64,000 nt of DNA from Raphanus sativus (GCF_000801105.2 NC_079514.1:51815372-51879371); one strand, 5' to 3'; counted from the first letter of the stretch, positions 29,461-41,187 are shown. A program made the numbers and translations. Notes: generated from the letters alone by a model not told the origin.

Positions 29461-30244
29461 AATAAATTAAAAATATTATTTTCCTAATTCATTGCAATTG
29501 GGAGAGATAATAAATAATAGAACAATAACATAAAGAAATTAGATATATAATAATATAATAATAAATCAGTAACATAGAGAAGTATAATAACAATATGTCA
29601 AAAAATGAAATACTGTAACAGTAAGATAAGTTCAGTTCAACAAGAGAACAATAAGATAAGTAATTTCCAAAATCTACACATCAAACAATTTTATTGTTGG
29701 TATTGGATATTAAGGTGAAAATTGTAATAATATTTTACAATAATATTTCCTAAAGTTTCCATTTTAATCGAAATCGGCAAAATTTATTTTTAATAATAGT
29801 TTAAACAAGGAGGAGGCTCTGATCACATAATTACTTACCAAAAAAAGACAAAAGAGACAGTTGAAAAAAACAAATTTTATAGCTCTTTGTAAACAAATTA
29901 ATTAGCAGCACAAAAAGATAAAATTATCTAGATAAGAAAAGGAAAAATTTTTCTCTCTTGTTTTGAAGGAATCAATTTGAGCTTTTTGTTTTGTTATTAT
30001 TGCCCAGAGGATAAATTTTTACACCATTGCAGTGCTGTATTTTGCTTGTTGATTCAAACTGGACCAAGATAACTCGGAAATCCTCCAACCAGTTTCTCGG
30101 AAAATTCTAAAACGCAACTGTTAAAAACATTTCATGTTCATTAAAGAAATCTCATTTCAAACATAAACCAGACTCAAAAGTTTTCAAGTTTAAACCACAC
30201 AGTCTCACTTCCTGCTGAAAGCTCGGTGAGAAAAGGTTTTTATT
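29461..30244. other. Intergenic DNA with a decayed copy of the 27.5-kb promoter
   Basis: Around 29850-29930, GAGACAGTTGAAAAAAAC and AAACAAATTAATTAGCAGC resemble the last AACGGTC unit and the TATA/leader region at 27499-27560 (TAAACGAGTTAATTAGCAGC). The TATA box itself is not kept. This suggests an old duplication. Confidence 0.4.
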
Positions 30245-30409
30245 ATGAAGAAGATAACTCTGTTATTGATGTTCTCAGCTTTAACTCTCACGAGTACAAT
30301 CGAAGGCAATATGTACAGAGTTCATGTGATGGGATTCTCTTTTTTCTTTCTTCTTTTTGAATCAAAGAAAAAAAAAAGAATTCTCTTTTTTTTTCCGAGT
30401 CCCACATAG
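30245..30409 (+). CDS. Short signal-peptide-like reading frame, possibly degenerate
   Basis: A 54-residue frame begins MKKITLLLMFSALTLTSTIEG, a good secretory signal peptide with a hydrophobic core and an Ala/Thr/Glu-Gly cleavage area. After YRVHVMG the frame runs into poly-T and poly-A tracts and stops, so the mature part looks destroyed or is spliced. A continuation AYMRNAGTLMTSVL occurs just past the stop. I do not recognise the family. A small secreted peptide remnant is the best reading. Confidence 0.3.
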   Translation: MKKITLLLMFSALTLTSTIEGNMYRVHVMGFSFFFLLFESKKKKRILFFFPSPT

Positions 30410-30980
30410 GCGCATACATGCGAAACGCTGGGACTTTAATGACTAGTGTATTACGAGACTACCCTAACAAGTATCCGGCTTAAATCTTTATTTATCGTAC
30501 TAATAATTAGGTGCTTTTTTTACTTTTGTTTTTTGTTTTTTGTTTTTGTCAATTTCATATAATTAGTTCTAAAACAAATGGACACCAATTTGAAAACACA
30601 TTACAATCCTGTTGAAAACCCAATTATAAAAGATAACCGTGATTTATAGAAGGGTTTATTTGCCAAATAACCCAAATAAAAAGGTAATTAAATTTTTAGT
30701 GAGAAGTTAGAGAGAGATAGAAAGAGAAATAGAGAGAGTGAGTGTTTTTGGTTAGGTAGTGGATTTGAGTTTTTTATAGTTATTGGATGCAATTTCCATT
30801 TATAGAAAGGCCTAGAAAAACAGCAGCTTTCCACGCGTCTTTCAATTGGTTAGAAGAGTTGATACGTGTCCCTCAGTGGGAAAGGTTGGATTTTTGTCGG
30901 AGCAGAGAACAGTTTCATCGTCGCCGGAACAGTGACCGCTATGACTTTTTGTTATTTTAGGATTTAAACTTTGGACTTCG
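30410..30980. other. Intergenic DNA
   Basis: Mostly AT-rich with a GA-rich run near 30705-30745 and a GC-richer patch at 30820-30950. No gene recognised. Confidence 0.45.
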
Positions 30981-31195
30981 GAGCATCTTTAATGGAAGAA
31001 GAAGCTCTTTTCCGCTGTCTAACATTTATTTAATATTTTATTAAATAAATAATTTTTAAACAAATATAAATCTGCAATTTGTTAAGTGATACATTTCATA
31101 AATAGTTCTCAAAAAGTCAGTTCCCTTTCGATCAAGAACATGTCTTAACTTTTTTCCTTTAAGAGCTTCTTTGAGATCATTACCATTGAATGCTC
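30981..31195. mobile_element. Short MITE with GAGCATC ends
   Basis: GAGCATCTTTAATGG at the left and, reversed, GAGCATTCAATGG at the right are inverted. TTA follows the right end, but the left flank does not match, so the duplication is decayed or the left limit is off. It is 215 bp and non-coding. Confidence 0.45.
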
Positions 31196-31391
31196 TTAGA
31201 CTCTAAACTTTTAGAATATAAAATACTGTATTTTGAAAAAATGCTAAAAATCATTTTTGTAGAAACAATATGGACCGGGGGACAAGAACATATAGTGGAG
31301 ACCTTCTTTTGGTCTTTCTCAAAAAAAAAAAAGATCTTCTTTTGGTACGATAAGTCAGAGAATAAAATGACACACCTCTTATATCCCTTTA

Positions 31392-32146
31392 GACCATCTC
31401 CAACCCCATTTCATTTTTCACTTTTTGCTTCATTTTGAAGAAAGTTTTGTTCCAACCCTACTTCATATTTTGCTTCAAAATGAAGCCGTGAACAGTGTTA
31501 CTTTAAATTTGAAGATCTACTGTACATATCTTCATTTTTTTGAAGATGAACTTTTTCATTGCAAACTGATCCTTAACTTTTATTTATTTGTATCTTTTAC
31601 CAAAATAAACAATATGCTTTAATATAATCCAATTAATTTCTAATTTCAGTTGTTATTTTCATTATATCAATTTAAAATATTAAATATACTTAAATTTTTT
31701 ACTAATAAATAAAATAAACTTACTTAATTAAGATAAAAAGTCAAATACATAATTAATAACACAAAACTAAACATATTAAACTTATCAATACAACATAAAC
31801 TAAAACTTAATAATCTGGTAAATCATTTGTTTATTAACACTAAACATATAAAATCTAATGTTTTTGTTTATTTATTTATGTTTGGTATAATAATTTTATT
31901 ATAAGATATGTTAAACATGTTGAATTATGTTGAAATAAAATAGTTGGGCAAAATTAGTAAATGTAAAAAACTAGAAGATGTTATTAATAATTAATGATAA
32001 AGTGGAGAAAGAATATATTTAGAATATTCCTTTTAGAAGAAAGAAATGAAGTAAACCATTGGAGTGAATGTCGCTTCATTTTTTTCTTCATTTTGAAGAA
32101 AGTACATATTTGAAAATAAAAATGAAGCCAACCATTGGAGATGCTC
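31392..32146. mobile_element. Tourist/Harbinger-type element with GAGCATCTCC ends
   Basis: The left end GACCATCTCCAACCCC and the reversed right end GAGCATCTCCAATGG share an inverted repeat that runs on into CTTCATTTTT. TTA flanks both sides (31389-31391 and 32147-32149). It is 755 bp with no transposase. Open frames inside are low-complexity. Confidence 0.7.
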
Positions 32147-33105
32147 TTATGACTGCAAACGTTTGCATACTCCATAACAGTATAACACATACACCAGAAA
32201 CTATATAGATTAATAGTATTGCAACAATAATATTTTATTAATTTATATCTACAGTAACATTAAGCAAATTTTCAGTAAATAAATTTATTATACAGTTTAC
32301 CAGTAAAAATACTCTACATAACATAAATGTTTTAAAATAATATAACGCAGATTTTTAAAAAAAGATTAATTACTATTTATAATATTAATTAAAATATATT
32401 TAATGTATTTAAAACTATATTTATTATTTTATTGAAGTATTTATATTTTTAACCAACCAAAAATTAAACTGTTATTATATTTTTTAGTTTGTTAATATAA
32501 TTTTATTGCTATTTAAATATATATTCACTACAGTGGTAAACGATTTTTGGTACCTAAATTCATTTTTATGTTAGAAACCTTTAAGAATCTTTCGTTAATT
32601 AATTACTTGTCAAACCAAACAATGCGTTTAATACTAGTAAACTATACAATTTTGGAGGTAACGAGAGGCAAAAACAGCTATTAAATTTAATGGTAAAACT
32701 ATTAATAAAGAAATAATGAAACAAAAATAGGGGTTTTGGAATTAAAGGGAATTTTAGATGGGGCTCACGGAAACATAATTTTTAATTTTATTTGAAATGT
32801 ATGATATTTTTGTATCAAACAAATTAAAATACTGTATTCTATTTTAAAATGCTGTTTAAGAAAATATCACGCAATTGTGTTATTCTTTTTTTTTGCACAT
32901 GAACAAGCCAAGGTTCATAGTCATTCACCTATTACGTCATATATGGTTACGTCATGTACTATCTTGGATTGGTGAATATATGAGATGAAACCTTTTTCTT
33001 AGATATGTAAAGGCGGAAGGAAGAAGAAGATGGTGAAGGGACCACCACTTGGCACTTACTTTTTCTTGTGTTTATTTTATTTCCAAATCAAAATAAGTTA
33101 TTGTT
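32147..33105. other. AT-rich intergenic DNA, no feature seen
   Basis: No coding frame, repeat boundary or regulatory motif was recognised. Confidence 0.5.
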
Positions 33106-33120
33106 AAATGTCCTAGCCAC

Positions 33121-33199
33121 TGAAGTATCAGATTGGGTCTGATAAACCAGTGTATCAAACATTTTAGGTGAATGAAAAGTATTTGATGAGCCAAAAAAA
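33121..33199 (+). mobile_element. 79-bp poly(A) insertion with target duplication
   Basis: AATGTCCTAGCCAC occurs at 33107-33120 and again at 33201-33214. Between the copies is a 79-bp insert ending GATGAGCC and a run of ten A. This is the signature of LINE-driven retroposition of a very short RNA piece, either a 5'-truncated SINE/LINE or another transcript. Confidence 0.7.
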
Positions 33200-33462
33200 A
33201 AATGTCCTAGCCACATGCTAATTAAACTTAAAATTGTTTTTTTGAAAACTAATTAAATTTAAATTGTTTCGGAAGAGAATTTTGTTAACGATTCGCTATT
33301 TTCTTTCAAAGATCTTATTAATCGAATGGTTGAAAATGCTCAATAATTAAATAATAGCAAAAGTTAAAGTAAGACCAAAAACTAATATGACAGATTTCGA
33401 GAGGGACTTTTTAGTTCCAAGAGAATAGCCACCGACAATGATGATTCGGTGCGAATCACTTA

Positions 33463-33694
33463 GGGCATGATTATCAGTTAGGACTTTTTTTGGGTCCTTA
33501 AATTTTTTTTCTTCTTCTGATTTAAACAAAAAGATAATATATAAATATGAACTAATCGCAGGCTACCGCTTATCGTGGTGCTCGGCAAAGATACTAACAA
33601 TCTTTGCAAAACATTTCTTAATCAAGGATATTTTTTTGTTTTTACAAAAAGGTGGTGGGGTTTATGCTAAGGACTTTCCCCACCACTGATAAAC
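33463..33694. mobile_element. Tourist-type MITE
   Basis: It is flanked by TTA at 33460-33462 and 33695-33697. The left GGGCATGATTATCAGTTAGG and the reversed right GTTTATCAGTGGTGGGGAAAG share TTATCAG and AGTCCTTA-like blocks. It is 232 bp and non-coding. Confidence 0.5.
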
Positions 33695-33702
33695 TTACCT
33701 TA

Positions 33703-36065
33703 GAATATTTCCAATCCTCTCTTAGAAAAAAACACTATAGGAGAGTAAAATCTACTTCATCCCACTTCTATTTATTTCTCTAAAATAGAAATTGCTATTT
33801 ATCTTCTATATTGAGGGGAATAAATAGCATTCTTGTATAATAGAGACTAGATTTTGATCCGCGTTTCAAAAGCTCGGATATTATATTTATGAAATATATT
33901 ATTTGTTTGTAATTATTGAATGTATTTATTTTATTAAAATTTTCTTTATAATAAATTTGACACATAGAATGTATCTGGTAAACTATGTGTTTCTCTGCAT
34001 TTGTTTTATTTCCTCTCTAATCAACATATTTATTGGCTTGTTGTTAAAATAAATGATTTTAAAACGCAACTGTACAATACTTTTACATTGATATTTTTGT
34101 TTAAACAATGTGACATATTTTATACTAATTAAATATTTACATTGTAATTTAAATTTGTATACAAATCAATATATTTGTGTAGTTTGTTGTTAAAAGAAAT
34201 GATTTTGAATCCAAATGTACAATAGTTTTATATTGATTTTTTTTTCAGTTCATATAAATTTTTTAAATATATTTATTCTAACTGAACCAACTAATATTTT
34301 GTTAAATTGGCCTCTGAAATATATTTGTATACATTGATATTTATTTTTCATAATTAGTGTTATATATTTTAGATGTATCATAATATAATAATGATATTCA
34401 AAATACCTGGACCGAATAAGGTTATATGGCTATTTTTGTTACAAATATCTGAACCCGTTTTAGACACATTAGTTATTTAGATATTTTTAGGTTCCTATAC
34501 ATCATAACCGAATTCATCCAGATCCAGAATGATCCAACTCAAAATCCACACATAAGTTTATATATTCAAGCGGGACTTGATTTCAAAACAAAAAAAAACA
34601 ATATCCGAAAAAACCACATGTATCTAAATAGACAGATAATGTTCATGTCTAACTGATTTTATAAATTAATAAAAAAAACTCTTTCTATGTGTTTGGCTAA
34701 ATTAAATGAAATAAAAAAAATTATCAAGTAAAATAATTATATGGAGTGAAAAATTAAATGACAATAAATGTAGCACATTTTAATTATTTTTATTTTATTC
34801 ATGAAAACATAATTTTGAACTATGTTTTAGGGTACACAATTTTCCACCGATTAAAACTAAAATAAAAGTATTTTAGTAAAATACACTAAACCAAACGTTT
34901 AATCATATGTAAAACCTAATTATTTAACATTTTTTGATCTTATAATTGGCACAAAGTTAATATTGATTAACTAATAAATAAAAATATGCATTATTATCAT
35001 TATGGTAATATAATTAATGATGTAAATTATTATTAAGATAATATAATTAATTAAATTGTAAAAGTAAGTGAAATATGGAAACACAATTAATATATACACT
35101 AATATTCATGTATCCAAACAAATTTCATTAAGACTACTATTCAAGTTTCCAGACACTCCAATCTTTTTTAATCCTCCTATTCAAGTTTCCAAAAAATCCA
35201 ATTTTGTACTTGAGTTTTAATAAGATAGATATATTTTTTTATTTACACAATAGCCTTTTAAGTTTTTGTGATTATAACTAATTATACATGTTTATGTAGA
35301 AATACATTATCTTTACACATAAAACCCAATTGTTCTTTTGTTTACATAATATTATTAATTTTTACACTTATAAATAATTAATATTACTATATTATGTGAA
35401 AGTCAATTTTAAACAAATAATACTTAAATTTATATTTTAAACTAAAATTATTAATTATAGTTTAATTATTAAAAATTTCACATAGATTTTACATATTGAT
35501 AACATATTTAAGTTGAACTTAAATATTGATTAATAAAACATATTAAAAGAACTTAATATTCAGGTAAGTTTCTTCTGAATCTACAAAGATCGTTATAATA
35601 TTGTCCAAACGAAATGGATGGACATGAAACTTGTTGATTTTATCATTAGTTGCTTCAAATATCAGATGATGAAGATAACCGATTCCAAGAAATTTTTAAG
35701 TCGATTCAAAAATATCAAAGATAAAAGAAAAGGCTCATTTCTAATTTCATAATGCATTAATTGATTATTTAAGAGAAAATTATAGTAATAATGATGGTTA
35801 AATAATGTCTACTTTGTTTATTATTTTTGTGTAATGTTTTTTTGTAATAAAAATTTTTAAATTGTTATTGCACTTTTATGAAAAAAATCCAAAATATATA
35901 ATGAATGGATTAGCATTCAACATTTATAAGTTAAAGAGTATTAATTGTAAAATTAAAAAAAAACTTTTAAGAATATTTTTTAGAGGAAAAAAATAGAAGA
36001 ATACAATTGAATATAAACTCACCTCTATTATAAAGAAAAAAAAAAGAAATATATTGGAGATGGTC
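33703..36065. mobile_element. Tourist-type element split by a Helitron
   Basis: The left end GAATATTTCCAATCCTCTC and the reversed right end GACCATCTCCAATATATTTC are imperfectly inverted, with TTA at 33700-33702 and 36066-36068. Pieces such as CTCTAAAATAG occur in the left part and TTTTAGAGG in the right part. A Helitron lies inside the span. The sequence at 35230-35950 does not look like the MITE interior, so another insertion may be present. Confidence 0.5.
33847..35229 (-). mobile_element. Non-autonomous Helitron
   Basis: Read on the minus strand, it ends with an imperfect hairpin (CCGAGC...GCGGATC) and CAAAATCTAG. It starts TCTATCTTATTAAAACTC. Host A at 33846 and T at 35230 fit Helitron insertion. 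It is 1383 bp with no helicase coding. Confidence 0.6.
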
Positions 36066-36152
36066 TTACAATCTTTTTTCTCGCGAATGATTTGAACCCC
36101 TTGTATTAGTTACTATGGCCTTCAACTGTTACAGTTCTAAAATGATTCAGCT

Positions 36153-36157
<5 letters not shown>

Positions 36158-36215
<58 letters not shown>
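36158..36215. repeat. (AT)n microsatellite
   Basis: About 58 bp of uninterrupted AT dinucleotides. GATTCAGCT lies immediately to the left and AATTCAGCTGATT to the right. Confidence 0.9.
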
Positions 36216-36218
<3 letters not shown>

Positions 36219-36584
36219 CAGCTGATTATTAGACAGATATATAAGCAATTAGAAAAGTATACAATTTAACCAAAAATTAATAAATAATAATGTATAAAAA
36301 TCATTTAAGAATAATTAAATTTAAATGTGCAATCGACTCGATTAAAAAGAAAGTAGCCTCAAGATGTTTTCCGGGTTCTTTGAAGAAATTCTGATGCATT
36401 TTTAAGAATTTCCATATTGTTAGATGCGTCTTTTTATTATAATTTACAAATTTTCAAAAGACAAAAATAAAAAATGGTTTATGAAGAACTTTATAAGTTA
36501 GGAAGCTTTGCAACAGAAATTAAATTTTACACCTTAAAAAACATTTGGGAGTTTTACCACTATGGTGGGAATTTAAGATAAAAA

Positions 36585-36900
36585 GAATGCCAAATCTCTA
36601 AAATAGCATTTTTAAGTTTTTATCACAAAAATAGCATTCAAAAAAAAAAATAACAAAATAGCACATTTTTGTTTTGAAAATTTTAATATTTATTTTTATT
36701 TTAAAAAATTTGAACACATTCTTAAAATCTCACCTCTTAACTCTAAACACTAAGTCTTAAATTAGTTAACCCAATGGTTATAAATGCATATTTACCCTTT
36801 AATAAAACTTATTTTGGTTATTTTTTTTCTTTTTGATGCCATTTTTTGTGACAAAAATTTGGTTTGGTGCTATTTTGTCATTTTCTCTAAAAAGAAGCTA
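36585..36900. mobile_element. Inverted-repeat element with AAATAGCA/GTGCTATTTT ends
   Basis: The left part contains CTCTAAAATAGCATTTTT and TATCACAAAAATAGCATTC. The right part contains TTTGTGACAAAAATTTGG and GTGCTATTTTGTCATTTT, roughly its reverse complement. The limits are approximate and no target duplication was established. Confidence 0.5.
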
Positions 36901-37863
36901 AACATTATTTTACCAAAAAAGAAGAAGCTAAAAATGATAGTCTACGACATCTCTCTACGATTTTCATTTCGACATTATTTTAGTTATATTTGTTTACATG
37001 TGTCGCGACCTACAACCAAAACTATATTCATTAATGTGTTGCATGATCTTCGACATGTGACATGCAATCTGCGATTAAGATCGTTTACATGAAGTGCCGG
37101 CCTAACGCTTTATAATGCCCCAAGTCACATTTAAAATTTATATTTTATATATATTATATAAAAATCACAAAATAATATCAACAGCAAAAAAATCAAATTT
37201 TATAAGCAGTTTATAAAAATTTCTATTGTTAAAATTTTTTTTTACATTTGTTTCTCGCAAATCTTCCACAATACATATACAGTTAAATCTTATAATTATA
37301 GTTGTTTGAATAGAGAACATAAAAAGTTCATTTAACATATTTTATGACATGGTAGAATGCAAACTTTTTTTATCATCTTTATTTTTAAAAAATTCTTTCA
37401 GTTGTGGTGATTAATATCAGAATAGTTAATAATATATATATACGATAAATAATTTATGTGTTTTAATAACAATTTTTCGATCTTTTTAAAATGTAAACAC
37501 TTCAATAAGCTTTTGAACTTCACAGATCTTGATTTTCGAAGAATCTTCAGTTCTATAAATAAATCATCACCAGTTATGTGTAAATCCATACCATACCATT
37601 CCGTAGATAATTTGTAGAAAAAACTTAAAACTAGAACTTATAAAACCATAACAAAGATTATAAAGTCATTTATTTTGACTTACTATATGTGACCTACGAC
37701 AAATCACACAGTACAACTTTTAATTTTAGTCATTCATTTCAGCTTAGTCTTAAGTCCGCAGATAATTGTAAGTCGTAAGTTGCAGAATAGGTAAACAGAC
37801 GGGGCTTTTGCCGCAACTGAGAACGAACGCAGCTATATTTCTATATTATGTTTTTGTTACTAA
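36901..37863. other. Intergenic DNA, no feature seen
   Basis: AT-rich. Small open frames here are not supported by composition or recognisable content. Confidence 0.5.
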
Positions 37864-38116
37864 GAGCATCTGCATTAAAGATAGAAGAGGGGTTCATGTG
37901 GAAGCTCTCACATATCCCAAAAAATTATAATAATGAATAGTGACGAACTCGTCTCGCTAAGATTCGTCCGGATAAACTCGTTTCATCACTTTTTTATGGA
38001 TCTCACGGTACGTGGCAGTCTGCTATTGACCCTTTTTAAAAAAATCAAACGAAAAAAATAATAGAAAAAATAGTTAAAGTTGTGAATTCCCTTGCGGTTC
38101 ATTGATAGAGATGTCC
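37864..38116. mobile_element. MITE, first of an abutting pair
   Basis: It begins GAGCATCTGCATTAAAG after TAA (37861-37863) and ends CATTGATAGAGATGTCC before TAA (38117-38119). The ends are weakly inverted. It is 253 bp and non-coding. Confidence 0.55.
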
Positions 38117-38119
38117 TAA

Positions 38120-38426
38120 GAGCACCAGCAACGGTAAACTCATAGCTCCAATACCAAGGTTAGTTTTTTATATTATTTTATTATTTTTATTTCTTTTCAG
38201 TTTTTTTTAAAAAAAAAAAAAAAAAAAGGAAAAAGTAGCCAATCGCGGGTCCCCACGCGGCGATGGGACCCGCGCACAGTGATGAACTCACCCATGAAAC
38301 AATCCTTAGCAAAGGATTTTAAGAGGTTTTGATGGCACACAATCCCAAAATCGTGGGACCTATGTCATTTTTATAGTATTTTTTTTTGTGCTAAGGATTG
38401 TTGTTTTTTTACCATTGCAGGTGGTC
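38120..38426. mobile_element. Tourist-type MITE, second of the pair
   Basis: The left end GAGCACCAGCAACGGTAAA and the reversed right end GACCACCTGCAATGGTAAA match at 16 of 19 positions. TAA lies at 38117-38119 and 38427-38429. It is 307 bp and non-coding. Confidence 0.75.
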
Positions 38427-39095
38427 TAATAGACTCAAATAACAGAAGGCAAAACATAGCGCGTAAAAAAAAACATAGCGCGTAGTGGACCTTTTTGGTA
38501 AAAACCACGCGTATAAAAAAAACTGTTGTGCACCTTTAAGCGTGTCGTATGGCTTTTTGAAAAGAGCAAGAAAAGAAAAAGAACACAACTTACTTGTTAT
38601 AGATCAATGACTTATTCCTAAGTAGAAAAATGTTGAATTAAGAAAGAAAAAATGGGTGGTTTAAAATGGCATATGAAAACTAACTTGTTTTCTTCATTTC
38701 AAGGGAATAGATTTAAGAAATATACCATTGGTCATCTTGAGAACAAAGAACTCACGTCTAAGTGTGATAGATTTTGTAGTGCATTTTATTTAGTCGAACT
38801 CCCACCAAAAGAACCGAACAAAGTATATTTCCAAATGTAACAAACAACACACAACGGTCTTAATTAGATCATACATTTATTCAATCGAGTTACCACAAAC
38901 AAGTACACACAGCGGTCTCCGGAATTTAACACTTAACTCTTAATTACTAATTTAAGATCCCCGAGACCATGCACTGGGAATATACGTAACTTAATAAAGA
39001 TAGAGGTGCCAAATTGCCAACCGGTCGGAATTGGATATATCCCTGCAGGAAGACGACATGATTATTTTGAGCTCCGGCAAATACGATAAGCTATC
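38427..39095. other. Spacer with CGCG-box repeats and the 3' flank of the membrane-protein gene
   Basis: AACATAGCGCGTA is repeated at about 38454 and 38470, and CCACGCGT follows near 38503. These fit the VCGCGB sites bound by CAMTA factors, but no adjacent gene start was identified. A 62-residue frame at 38652-38840 has no recognisable content. Confidence 0.4.
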
Positions 39096-39551
39096 TTAAA
39101 CTGGGAGATCTGCGGCAAGGGCGTTATCCTCCGGGAATCTGATCTTTGAGAACGAGACATACGTAACAACAAAGAACCAAACAAGCCAGAGAGGAACTGC
39201 CAAAAGAGTGAAGCTTGGAGAAATAAGATAGATGAGCATAAGGGATGCGAGAGCCCCAAAGAGATGACTAACATGTCCAAGAAAGTTACGGGTATCAGGT
39301 TTGTTCCGAAGCTTGGCTTCAAAGACTCGTAGGACGATGTAGATAAGAGTGAAGAACCAGAAACAAAGGATCATGGCTCCACGGTCTGCTTTGTTGGTTG
39401 GTGATTGGTTTGTGACCACCTGAAGCAATCCCAGAGCTCCTCCATCGATAAAAATAATAAGCTTGTGTACGGTGGCGGAGTACGCAGTGTGCTCATCCTC
39501 CATGTTGTCATCGGAACTCGGGTGATGTGTAGCTTGAACAGAAGGCAACAT
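39096..39551 (-). CDS. Small four-helix membrane protein, unknown function
   Basis: Single-exon frame of 151 residues. The N-terminus is acidic and hydrophilic (about residues 10-25). Four likely membrane segments follow: about 30-48 (KLIIFIDGGALGLLQVV), 60-80 (AMILCFWFFTLIYIVLRVF), 90-110 (GALASLMLIYLI) and 113-135 (PLWLVWFFVVTYVSF). The tail carries acidic residues. TATATAA on the gene strand at 39647-39653, about 96 bp upstream of the ATG, is a reasonable TATA box. I do not recognise the family. Codon use and promoter make it the only convincing gene between 21.5 and 43 kb. It is isolated among transposons. Confidence 0.65.
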   Translation of the reverse strand: MLPSVQATHHPSSDDNMEDEHTAYSATVHKLIIFIDGGALGLLQVVTNQSPTNKADRGAMILCFWFFTLIYIVLRVFEAKLRNKPDTRNFLGHVSHLFGALASLMLIYLISPSFTLLAVPLWLVWFFVVTYVSFSKIRFPEDNALAADLPV

Positions 39552-39646
39552 AGCTAATGGTTGTGTGTTTCAGTACAACTTCCGTTGAATAAAAAGAAAA
39601 ACAGTCCTTGGGATTTTTCCCTGTTGTCTGCTTCGTCTTGTCTAGG

Positions 39647-39653
39647 TTATATA
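39647..39653 (-). promoter_or_regulatory. TATA box of the membrane-protein gene
   Basis: TATATAA on the minus strand, 96 bp upstream of the start codon at 39551. Confidence 0.5.
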
Positions 39654-41187
39654 CAACTTGGCTTCGTGTTAATTAGGGTTCCGTGAGATATTGCGGTCCG
39701 CGTGGAGACCACTACAATCCAATTCTACGTGATCACATGCAATCTCCTGAAAAAAAAATATGTTTTCCAATTATTTAAACTGGAGAAAAATATTATTAGA
39801 AAAGAAAATGTGTATTTGTCCCAAAAAGAAAAAAAAGTAAATGTTATTGCATTTGCATATATGCATCATTTTTAATTTGAAAGATAATCATAAAACCGAT
39901 TTGGTTCCATGACATATATGATCATCAGCTCATCTCTACACATTCAGATTCATAATTAACTTTGTGCAAAACTCAATAATTTTTGCTGTTTAGGTATTTT
40001 AACGTCGAAAAGTTATCATATGCTGCTTTAAGATGTTATTTTTAAAGCCAACGTGGTTGGGAAAAAAATCAATATAGTAATTCGCAGTTCAGTTCTCATT
40101 GGCTATCAGGAAATTAAAACATATTGGTATTGCCAGAGTTCACAGATTATTAATTAAAAAAAAAAATTTTGTAAAATTTTGTGATAGTAATCCTTTTTTC
40201 TTACTTATGTATATTTCCTAATAATCCTTTTTCATTTTATGGTAAATTGAGATTAAGATCACTTTAAACAAAGAGGTAACACACTGAAACGCTACTAACA
40301 AAAACCTTTTTTTTTAAGAACCAACTCCCAGTTGGCAACTTTGAGTAAACAATCACTTTAATTCAGTACTAGATTTATGCACGGGTGGTTTTTGTTGATC
40401 AATATTTTTTTAATATTTTCACAGTCGGTTGATCATATGGTATTAGATATTCAGATTTTTTTAAATAATTATATTATGTAACACATTTTTTGTTTTACAA
40501 ACTAAAAGTATATATAACTACAACTGTATAGTTACTAAAACATCTTGTGATTTTTTTTTAACTTCTAGTTGGTTATGTTATAGCAATGATGAATAATATT
40601 ATACAGACGATTCTACAGTCGACAATATGTTTGACTATATTACTCCAAATCATTTTATGAAATCTATGTTTGATTTGACGTCCTCCACCATATTGCATAT
40701 TAAAAACTTCTTGTAACAATTTTCTTTATAAACTGTATAATATTGCATTTTATAAGGTTTGAATACCAGATCTTTTGGTATAAAAATATCAATGAACCTA
40801 TAGTTAAACCACTAGATTAATGGACTTCCACTTCCACTGTAATATTTTTTTTTGTTAAGATTCAAATTTTGAAAGAAAAATTAAAATGTTTAGTAAGTTA
40901 AATTTTTATCTATTAAATCAAAAATATTGCTGGCTGTAAACATCTAAATTATTAATTAGTATACTGCTGTATTTAGAACATTGAGATTTTTCATTAAAGA
41001 ATATGTAAGTATATCTCATCGGTATATACAATCATGTGATTAATTATATTTCTTTTTTTGTAATATGCGTGTAGCATATAGTTTAGACATATGATATATG
41101 CCTCAATTTATATGTTAAACACCATTAGAATAAGGTTCGTATTCTCGTCCATACAAGTAAAACTATATAAACCGATTACAAATATGG
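39654..41187. other. AT-rich DNA with Helitron-end-like and SINE-head-like pieces
   Basis: ACTAGATTTATGCACGGGTGG at about 40368-40388 resembles a reversed Helitron 3' end, but no 5' end was found. On the minus strand, TAATCTAGTGG near 40815 and GGTATTCAAACC near 40763 resemble A and B boxes of a SINE head, 41 bp apart. No gene seen. Confidence 0.35.

Noticed and set aside
36784..37092. 102-residue open frame
   Set aside because: It starts inside an inverted-repeat element and is rich in Phe, Ile and Lys from AT-rich DNA; nothing recognisable.
38652..38840. 62-residue plus-strand frame next to CGCG boxes
   Set aside because: No homology recognised, no TATA box at a sensible distance and no splice partners; too short to support.
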